Source of the DNA: Betaproteobacteria bacterium
GTDB lineage: Bacteria; Pseudomonadota; Gammaproteobacteria; Burkholderiales; CAIKXV01
DNA length: 45,512 nucleotides
NCBI GenBank assembly: GCA_947457885.1
Contig: CANGXU010000010.1
Span: forward strand, 1-45,512
Reading direction: 5' to 3'
Part shown: positions 39,626 through 45,512 of the stretch, piece after piece
How positions within the stretch are numbered: the stretch's first letter is position 1
How the letters are laid out: each line of letters opens with the position of its first letter
The notes under the pieces: model-generated
What the model was told of the DNA's origin: nothing
The model's database searches: none
The model's input: the letters and a program-made list of their open reading frames with translations, nothing else
Made by a program: the position numbers and the translations under genes

Positions 39626-40155
39626 GGGGCGACGCGGACCGCCGGGCCCCACGGGTCCCGGTCCGCCAGACCGCCTGCCGTCCTCGCGCCGCGCTGAGGG
39701 GTTGCGTGCTGCTCGGGGCATTGCTTTGCTTCGGGGCCTTGCCGCTCGGCGGCACTGCGTGGGGTCTCGGCGCGGCTCATGCCGCCAGTGCCACCACGGC
39801 ACGCGCGCCTGCATGGGCGCAATTGCCGTCGGCACAGAAAGAGTTCCTTGCACCGCTCGAGGAAAGCTGGGAGTCCCTCGGCGTCCAGACGCGGCGCAAG
39901 CTGATCGGCATCGCGCAGCGACAGACCACCATGACCTCGGAGCAGCGCGAGCGGGTGAAGTCCCGCCTGTCGCAGTGGGCACAGTTGTCGACCGAAGAAC
40001 GCGAACTCGCGCGCAAGAACTACCAGCAGTTGAACAAGCTCCCGCCAGACCAGCGGCAGGATCTCGCGCGTCGCTGGCAGGAAGCGAAGCAACCCGCGCC
40101 CACAGCCACCCCGGACGGCGGTGGCGAGGGAGCGACCCCGGCACCCCAGCAGTAG
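39592..40155 (+). CDS. DUF3106 periplasmic helical-repeat protein
   Basis: The 187-residue product has a long basic N-region, a hydrophobic signal/anchor (about 36-58) and a probable cleavage near AAHAAS. The rest is helical and contains five units exactly 18 residues apart: LPSAQK (78), LGVQTR (96), MTSEQR (114), LSTEER (132) and LPPDQR (150). The first, second and fourth are preceded by W three residues earlier. The units recall the LTxxQ motifs of CpxP/Spy sensors. The ATG lies 34 bp inside the DUF3619 gene, so the two are tightly coupled. Confidence 0.85.
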   Translation: MAEAPGRTATVGGDADRRAPRVPVRQTACRPRAALRGCVLLGALLCFGALPLGGTAWGLGAAHAASATTARAPAWAQLPSAQKEFLAPLEESWESLGVQTRRKLIGIAQRQTTMTSEQRERVKSRLSQWAQLSTEERELARKNYQQLNKLPPDQRQDLARRWQEAKQPAPTATPDGGGEGATPAPQQ

Positions 40156-40164
40156 GCGGGCCCG

Positions 40165-40605
40165 ATGGATTCCGCGCTCGCGCCCACGGCGACGCTGCTG
40201 CGCCGCCTGGGCAGCCTGGTCTACGAAGCGCTGATCGTGGTCGCACTGCTGTTGCTGTCCGGCCTGGCCTTTCTGCTGCCGCTGCACGCTCTTGCCGGTC
40301 ATGATGCGTCGGGCGGCTGGGCGCTGTGGCTGTTCCGCGCCTGGATACTGGCCGTGCTCGGCACCTACTTCGTCTGGTTCTGGACCCGTGGCGGGCAGAC
40401 GCTGCCGATGCGCACATGGCGCCTGCGGGTCGTCGATACCCGGGGATCTCCGCTGCGCCTTCGACGGGCCCTCTACCGCTACCTCCTCGCGTGGCCGAGC
40501 GTCCTCGCGGGCGGCGCAGGGCTCGCCTGGGCGCTCGTCGATCGCGACGGCCAGTTCCTCCACGATCGACTGGCCGGCACGCGGCTGGTGCGCATCGAGG
40601 CCTGA
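40165..40605 (+). CDS. RDD-family membrane protein
   Basis: The 146-residue product has RDD-family features: the first helix after ATLLRRLGSLVYEALIVVALLL, an aromatic-rich second segment ending FWTRGGQTLPMRTWRLRVVD, and the terminal DGQFLHDRLAGTRLV. The Arg-Asp-Asp residues themselves are only partly kept, as the first helix has LRRLGSLVYE where others have RxxAxxxD. RDD proteins are membrane proteins of uncertain function, some linked to ion exchange. It follows DUF3106 by 9 bp and closes the four-gene set. Confidence 0.85.
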   Translation: MDSALAPTATLLRRLGSLVYEALIVVALLLLSGLAFLLPLHALAGHDASGGWALWLFRAWILAVLGTYFVWFWTRGGQTLPMRTWRLRVVDTRGSPLRLRRALYRYLLAWPSVLAGGAGLAWALVDRDGQFLHDRLAGTRLVRIEA

Positions 40606-40630
40606 CCGGCTGCCGGGGTCGAGACTGCGC

Positions 40631-41701
40631 TCAGCGCCGCTCGAAATAGGCAACAAGGCCGACCGCGACCGACAGGAATGCCAGCGGGGCCAGCAGCGCA
40701 GCCAGCGGCGGTGGCCAGCCGTACAGCCATCCGGCATGGGATGCCAGCGTGTTCAGGAAGAAGAAGGCCAGTCCCAGCATGATGGCGGCGAACACTCGCG
40801 GTCCGGCGCTCGCCCGGCGCGCCTGCTGCGCGAACGGCAGCGCGAGTACCAGCATCACCACGATGCCGAGCGGATACGCCGCCTTGCGCCAGAGCGCGAT
40901 CTCGAAGCGGCTGGCCGCCTGCCGGCTCCCGCGCAGGTGCTGCACGTACTCCCAGAGGCTCGCTGCCGACATGGCATCCGGCTTGACCAGCAGCACGGTG
41001 AGCAGTCCAGGCGTCAGCACGGATGTCCATTCGCGCATGGGGGTGCGCTCCACGACTGCCCTGTTCCCGTCGAAGCGAGTCTCGCTGACCGTTTCCATCT
41101 GCCAGCGGTTGTCGCCGACATAGGCACCCTGCGCGGCGAACCAGACGCGGCTCAGTCGCCATGCCGCATCGAATTCGTAGACGCGGACACCGAACAGCCG
41201 CAGCTCTGGCGTGACCTGCGCGACATTGATGAAGCTGTTGCCGTCCTTCACCCACAGCCCCGACCGGAACTCCTGTGCAACGACCGCCGCCTTGGCCTGC
41301 AGGCGCAGCGCCTGGGCCGCGCGTTCCGCCGCCGGGGCGACCGCTTCGCCGACCAGCACGCCGACCAGCGCGATGATCACGCCGGCACGTACCAGCACGA
41401 GCGCCATGCGCAACGCCGACACGCCGGAGGCCCGGATCACCGTGTACTCGGACTGCTGGGCCATCTGCGTCAGGGCAAAGGTGGTACCGATCAGGGCTGC
41501 CACCGGCAGCAGTCCGTACAAGTGGCCGGGCATGTTGAGCAGCACGAACAGGAACATCTCACGCAGGCTGTACGAGCCCTCGCCCATGTCGTCGAGTTCG
41601 CCGATCAGGTCGAACAGCGCGAAAAGGCCGAGCAGCCCACCGGCCACCAGCGCGGTCGTGGTGTATACCTCGCGCCTCAGGTAGCGGCTGATGACGACCA
41701 T
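40631..41701 (-). CDS. lptG: LPS export permease LptG
   Basis: LptG and LptF with LptB2 form the ABC transporter that extracts lipopolysaccharide from the inner membrane. The 356-residue product opens MVVISRYLRREVYTTTALVA, the LptG-type start with the first helix, and has three N-terminal and three C-terminal membrane segments flanking a periplasmic jellyroll (about 130-265). GTTFALTQMAQQSEYTVIRASG is the coupling helix region that docks on LptB. It follows lptF by 12 bp. Confidence 0.94.
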   Translation of the reverse strand: MVVISRYLRREVYTTTALVAGGLLGLFALFDLIGELDDMGEGSYSLREMFLFVLLNMPGHLYGLLPVAALIGTTFALTQMAQQSEYTVIRASGVSALRMALVLVRAGVIIALVGVLVGEAVAPAAERAAQALRLQAKAAVVAQEFRSGLWVKDGNSFINVAQVTPELRLFGVRVYEFDAAWRLSRVWFAAQGAYVGDNRWQMETVSETRFDGNRAVVERTPMREWTSVLTPGLLTVLLVKPDAMSAASLWEYVQHLRGSRQAASRFEIALWRKAAYPLGIVVMLVLALPFAQQARRASAGPRVFAAIMLGLAFFFLNTLASHAGWLYGWPPPLAALLAPLAFLSVAVGLVAYFERR

Positions 41702-41713
41702 CGGTCGCGGGCC

Positions 41714-42826
41714 TCAGCTGGCCTGGCCAGCCGCCGCGCGCCGCGGCCAGCGCAGCCGCGCCCATGACATGACGACCGCACGGCGCGAGAACAGCAGCAG
41801 TGTCACCCCGAGCATCAGCGCATGCACGACCCAGAACCCGATCGCCGGTGCCACCCGCTCCTGCGCGATCCACGCCTGTACGATCGACAGCAGGTTGCTG
41901 TAGAGCATGTAGAGCATGATCGCGAACACGTAGTTGAGCGACCGGCCCATCCGCGGATTGACATGGGACAGCGGGATCGCCGCCAGCGCGAGGATCACGG
42001 CCATGATCGGCAGTCCGCAGCGCCATGTGAATTCCGCGATGTGTGCGGGCAGCGGGTTCGACAGCAGCTCGAGCGTCGGCAGGCCCTTGATCGGGCGATT
42101 GCCGGCGCGCGAATCGGCGGCCTCGATCCGGATCGCGTAGCGCTCGAACACCGTGGTGCGAAACGACGCCGACCCCGGCTCTCCCTCGTAGCGGCGCCCC
42201 TGCTCGAGGACCAGGAAGCGGTCGCCATTCTCGCGTGTCTCGAGGAACCCCCGGCGCGCGACCATGCTGCCGCCTTTCTGGTTCTGGACCGAGTGCACGA
42301 ACACGTTGCCCACCGTGTTGTCCTCGCGCGAGGCGGACTCGACGAAATACACGCGGTCCCCGCCGCGCGACTCACGGAAGACGCCGGCCGCCACGCTCGC
42401 CGACTCGTCGCGCGATTCGAGCTGGCGGCGGAACTCGTCGCTTTTCTGGTTGGCCCAGGGCGACAGGCCAAGGCTCAGCGCGGCAATGATCGCCGCCAGC
42501 GGCAGCGAGAATGCGAGCACCGGCCCGATCCATGCCAGCGGCGACACGCCGCTGGCCAACCACACCACCATCTCGGAATCGCGGTGCAGGCGGGTGAGGC
42601 AGCTCAGCACCGTGATGAACAGCGTAAGCGACAGGACGATCGGCAGGTAGTTGAACGCCGTGAAGCCGAGGATCGCCACCACCCCGTCTGCGGCGAACCT
42701 GCCGCCCGCCGCCATCCCCAGCAACCGGATGAACTGCGTGGTGACCATGATCGCCAGCAGGACCGCGCACACCGCCGAGGCGGTGAGGAAGAACTCCTTG
42801 AGCTGCGCGCGATAGAAGATCAACAC
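41714..42826 (-). CDS. lptF: LPS export permease LptF
   Basis: The 370-residue product is the partner of LptG, with six membrane segments and a periplasmic domain. The coupling region reads LFITVLSCLTRLHRDSEMVVWLASG. The start is ambiguous. The family's MIFYRA sequence is encoded as GTG-TTG-ATC-TTC-TAT, so GTG 42826 or TTG 42823 fits. A TTG at 42856 would add ten residues. No ATG is available. The gene is divergent from pepA, with 176 bp between them, and is transcribed with lptG. Confidence 0.93.
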   Translation of the reverse strand: MLIFYRAQLKEFFLTASAVCAVLLAIMVTTQFIRLLGMAAGGRFAADGVVAILGFTAFNYLPIVLSLTLFITVLSCLTRLHRDSEMVVWLASGVSPLAWIGPVLAFSLPLAAIIAALSLGLSPWANQKSDEFRRQLESRDESASVAAGVFRESRGGDRVYFVESASREDNTVGNVFVHSVQNQKGGSMVARRGFLETRENGDRFLVLEQGRRYEGEPGSASFRTTVFERYAIRIEAADSRAGNRPIKGLPTLELLSNPLPAHIAEFTWRCGLPIMAVILALAAIPLSHVNPRMGRSLNYVFAIMLYMLYSNLLSIVQAWIAQERVAPAIGFWVVHALMLGVTLLLFSRRAVVMSWARLRWPRRAAAGQAS

Positions 42827-42921
42827 GCGCGCGCCGCAGGCAGTCCCGAAGGACAAGGCTGCCGCAGCGGCGACGGCAGACGTGGCATCCGCGACACGGC
42901 GCTGGCAACCGCCCGATCGTT

Positions 42922-42951
42922 TTGACTTGGGAGAGACCGCACGCCGATAAT
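42922..42951 (+). promoter_or_regulatory. Candidate sigma-70 promoter for pepA
   Basis: TTGACT (42922-42927), an 18-bp spacer and GATAAT (42946-42951) lie about 50 bp before the pepA ATG. Both hexamers match five of six consensus bases. It is the best sigma-70 promoter in the window. Confidence 0.6.
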
Positions 42952-43002
42952 CGGACGCAGCATGGCAGCGGCCAGAGCAGTTACCTGAGCGAGGGACATC
43001 AG

Positions 43003-44499
43003 ATGGAATTTAGCATAAAGACCGGCAGCCCCGAGAAGCTGAAGAGCGCGTGCGCCGTGGTCGGTGTGTTCCAGACGCGCGAATTGTCGGCCTCCGCGCT
43101 GGCAGTCGACAAGGCAACCCGCGGCGCGCTGTCCGCTATCGTCAAGCAGGGCGATTTCGACGGCAAGGCGGGCACCACCCTGCTGGTGCCCCGGGTCGAG
43201 GGAAAGGTGTTCGAGCGCATTCTCCTGGTCGGACTCGGTCCGGCCGGAGACTTCCGCGAGAAAGGCTACCGCGAGGCCGTGCGCGCGGCGGTGTCGGCGC
43301 TGCGCCAGACCGGCGCTCGCGACGCGCTGCTGTGCCTGACCGAGGTTCCGGTGCCCGGCCGCAGCCAGGCCTGGGCGATCACGCAGGCCGTCGTCGTCGC
43401 GATGGAAACGCTGTACCGGTTCGAGCAGATGAAGAGCCAGCCGGAGCGCAGCGCGCCCGCGCTCCGCTCCCTCTCGCTGAAGGTCAATGCGCGAAGCAAC
43501 GTAGACGCCGAGGCTGCACTGGCCCAGGGCGTCGCCACCGCGCAGGGGATGAACCTCGCCAGAGACCTCGCGAACCTGCCGCCGAACATCTGCCATCCGA
43601 CCTACCTGGCGGCACAGGCGGCGGCGCTGGCGAGGTCGCACCGCCTCAAGCTCGAGGTACTCGATCAGAAAGACATGGAGCGGCTCGGCATGGGTGCCCT
43701 GCTCGCCGTCGCCAGAGGCAGCCGGCAGCCCCCGAAGCTCATCTCGCTCGCCTGGAACGGCGGCGATCGCAAGTCGGCACCGGTGGTGCTGATCGGCAAG
43801 GGCATCACCTTCGATACCGGCGGCATCTCGATGAAGTCGCCCGCTGAAATGGACGAGATGAAGTTCGACATGGCCGGTGGCGCCAGCGTCCTCGGTACCA
43901 TGAAGGCGGTTGCGATGCTCAAGCTGCCGATCAACGTGATCGGCGTCGTGGCCGCGGCCGAGAACATGCCCGGCGGCAATGCCACCCGCCCCGGCGACAT
44001 CGTGACCACGATGTCCGGCCAGACGGTCGAGATCCTGAACACCGATGCCGAGGGGCGGCTCGTGCTGTGCGACGCCATGACCTGGTGCGAGCGCCACCAG
44101 CCGGCGCTGGTGATCGACATCGCGACCCTGACCGGCGCCTGCGTGATCGCGCTCGGCCATGTCGCCTCGGGCCTGTATGCGAACAACGAGACGCTGGCGC
44201 GCGAGGTACAGCAGGCCGGCGATGCCGCATGGGACCGCGTCTGGCAGATGCCGCTCTGGGAAGACTACCAGGAGCAATTGAAGAGCAACTTCGCCGACTT
44301 CGCGAACATCGGCGGCCGGCCTGCAGGCAGCGTGACCGCCGCCTGCTACCTCGCGCGTTTCGCGCGCAAGTTTCCCTGGGCGCACCTGGACATCGCCGGC
44401 ACCGCCTGGAAGTCCGGGCGCGACAAGGGGGCGACCGGGCGTCCGGTACCCCTGCTAACCGAGTTCCTGGTGGCGCGCGCCCGTGCGGCACGGCCGTGA
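43003..44499 (+). CDS. pepA: Leucyl aminopeptidase (M17 cytosolic aminopeptidase)
   Basis: The 498-residue di-metal peptidase has the active-site segments GKGITFDTGGISMKS (Lys266, Asp271) and the family signature NTDAEGRL at 346-353, followed by LCDAM. The N-terminal macro-like domain begins MEFSIKTGSPEKLKSACAV. PepA removes N-terminal amino acids, and in E. coli also binds DNA in Xer recombination and carAB control. ATG 43003 has GAGGGA upstream. It is followed after 69 bp by holC, an order conserved in many proteobacteria. Confidence 0.97.
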   Translation: MEFSIKTGSPEKLKSACAVVGVFQTRELSASALAVDKATRGALSAIVKQGDFDGKAGTTLLVPRVEGKVFERILLVGLGPAGDFREKGYREAVRAAVSALRQTGARDALLCLTEVPVPGRSQAWAITQAVVVAMETLYRFEQMKSQPERSAPALRSLSLKVNARSNVDAEAALAQGVATAQGMNLARDLANLPPNICHPTYLAAQAAALARSHRLKLEVLDQKDMERLGMGALLAVARGSRQPPKLISLAWNGGDRKSAPVVLIGKGITFDTGGISMKSPAEMDEMKFDMAGGASVLGTMKAVAMLKLPINVIGVVAAAENMPGGNATRPGDIVTTMSGQTVEILNTDAEGRLVLCDAMTWCERHQPALVIDIATLTGACVIALGHVASGLYANNETLAREVQQAGDAAWDRVWQMPLWEDYQEQLKSNFADFANIGGRPAGSVTAACYLARFARKFPWAHLDIAGTAWKSGRDKGATGRPVPLLTEFLVARARAARP

Positions 44500-44568
44500 C
44501 CGGTCATCGCCGTTGACGATGTCTGGCCGTCCAGCCATGCCAGGCTCATCGACCACGGCCGGTGCGCG

Positions 44569-45030
44569 ATGACCCGGATCGACTTCTACACCAACGTCGA
44601 ATCGCGCGAGCGCACGGCCTGCACCATCGCTGCCAAGGCACTGGAACGAGGAATGCGCCTGCTGGTCCTCACCGCCGACGAAGCCCAGTCCGATCGGCTC
44701 GACCGGCTGCTGTGGACGTTCGCACAACTCAGCTTCCTGCCGCATGTGCGGGCCAACCATCCGCTGGCCACGCAGACGCCGGTGATCGTCGACCATGCCT
44801 TCGATCCGCTGCCGCACGACGAGGTGCTGCTCAACCTGACCGATGCGACGCCGCCGGTGTTCAGCCGCTTCCAGCGGCTGGTCGAGATCGTCTCGCTCGA
44901 CCCGGACGACCTTCAGCGGGCTCGGGGCCGATGGCGCTTCTATTCCGAGCGCGGGTATCCGCTCGCGTCGCACGACCTTGCGAAGCCCGCGCGCAGCAGC
45001 GCTGCCGCCCCGCGCGGCGTGGCAGGCTGA
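44569..45030 (+). CDS. holC: DNA polymerase III chi subunit
   Basis: HolC links the clamp loader to single-stranded-DNA-binding protein. The 153-residue product starts MTRIDFYTNVESRERTACTIAAKALERG and contains DRLDRLLWTFAQLSFLPH and VEIVSLDPDDLQRARGRWRFYSERGY, all typical of chi. The tail after residue 135 is Ala/Pro-rich. It lies between pepA and an unknown gene, in the usual pepA-holC order that commonly continues to valS. Confidence 0.93.
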   Translation: MTRIDFYTNVESRERTACTIAAKALERGMRLLVLTADEAQSDRLDRLLWTFAQLSFLPHVRANHPLATQTPVIVDHAFDPLPHDEVLLNLTDATPPVFSRFQRLVEIVSLDPDDLQRARGRWRFYSERGYPLASHDLAKPARSSAAAPRGVAG

Positions 45031-45038
45031 TCCAGGCG

Positions 45039-45512
45039 ATGGCAGAGACACCACTCGACCCTCCTCAGGCTGCCGGTGACTCGGACGAGGTACTCGAAAA
45101 GCTCGAAGCGCTGCTCGGGCGAGCGCGCGGGCCGGATTCGCGCGGCGAAGATCCGCCGGCCAGGGCAGAGATCCCGACGCTCGACGAACCGGTCCACTTG
45201 ACCGCGCCGGCTGCAGGCCTGCCCGCCATCCCCGTCGGCGGACGCATACCGACGCTGACCGAACCGGTCGCACTGCCGGGCAGGAGCCTGACGCAGCCCG
45301 TACCCGACACGATGAGCCGCCAGACGCTGCGCCAGCGCGTCGAATCCCTTCTAGATCCCGACCTCGAGCAGCGGCTGTACCGGCGTGCGCTGGCCGACCT
45401 GGAGCGCACCCTGATCGACGTCGAGCGCGGCTTTCGCGACGAACTCGCTGCCTGGCGCGATGAACACATGGCCCAGATGCGCGACCAGGTCCGGGGCGAG
45501 ATCGAGCGCGCG
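45039..45512 (+). CDS. Unknown protein with IPTLxEPV repeats, N-terminal part (cut by window edge)
   Basis: 158 codons from ATG 45039 run in frame to the window edge, 8 bp after holC. The first part is acidic (EVLEKLEALLGRARG), then comes a Pro-rich linker with two copies of a short motif, IPTLDEPVHL (residues 45-54) and IPTLTEPVAL (70-79), and a weaker SLTQPV at 83. From residue 90 a helical, charged region follows (LRQRVESLLDPDLEQRLYRR, then VERGFRDELAAWRDEH). No signal peptide. Proteins with such IPxLTE motifs between holC and valS are common in betaproteobacteria and uncharacterised. Confidence 0.75.
   Translation, partial: MAETPLDPPQAAGDSDEVLEKLEALLGRARGPDSRGEDPPARAEIPTLDEPVHLTAPAAGLPAIPVGGRIPTLTEPVALPGRSLTQPVPDTMSRQTLRQRVESLLDPDLEQRLYRRALADLERTLIDVERGFRDELAAWRDEHMAQMRDQVRGEIERA

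Overview
This window is a GC-rich, densely packed chromosomal segment from a betaproteobacterium, most likely of the order Burkholderiales. The assignment rests on gene families and gene order, not on a database search. The pointers are a PhaM-type granule protein, a histone H1-like AKP-repeat protein beside nrdAB, the pilSR-ampD block, the rplU-rpmA-obgE-proB block, the ilvB-ilvN-ilvC-psd-pssA-leuA block, the sigma-DUF3619-DUF3106-RDD block and the lptGF/pepA-holC block. No phage, insertion sequence, CRISPR array or integrated element is visible. The organism appears flagellated (flhB-flhA-flhF), makes type IV pili (pilSR), probably stores polyhydroxyalkanoate (PhaM), has an aerobic class I ribonucleotide reductase, and makes proline and branched-chain amino acids.

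Layout. 1-3678: flagellar export and placement genes on the minus strand. 3847-9465: a mixed set with an iminopeptidase, a fumarylacetoacetate-hydrolase-family enzyme, small conserved proteins, PhaM, an FAD oxidoreductase and PsiF. 9466-9845: an unexplained convergent gap with an AT-rich pocket and a structured hairpin. 9846-14622: nrdA, nrdB and an H1-like protein, preceded by a pair of NrdR-box-like operators 31 bp apart. 14943-20234: an HDAC-family deacetylase, ampD, pilR, pilS, a PP0621-type protein and a carboxymuconolactone-decarboxylase-family protein, followed by tRNA-Pro. 20423-28710: ispB, divergent rplU-rpmA-obgE-proB, a CNP1-like lipoprotein, rppH, a spermidine-synthase-like protein and divergent proS. 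28707-31468: a lytic transglycosylase, a YihY/BrkB membrane protein, WrbA and a DUF2069 protein. 31514-38352: the leucine/valine/isoleucine genes with two phospholipid genes embedded among them. 38655-40605: an ECF-like sigma factor with three envelope proteins. 40631-45512: lptG/lptF, divergent pepA, holC and the start of an unknown gene.

Most of the window is ordinary housekeeping sequence. The best leads are these: the sigma-DUF3619-DUF3106-RDD operon, which looks like an uncharacterised envelope-sensing sigma system and whose DUF3106 protein carries a five-fold 18-residue repeat; a leucine-rich 28-codon ORF whose first base sits at the predicted transcription start ahead of leuA; a perfect 8+8 inverted repeat straddling the -10 of rppH; the convergent gap at 9466-9845, which may encode a small RNA; and the sigma gene, whose conserved N-terminus is only readable from a CTG codon or through a one-base frameshift.
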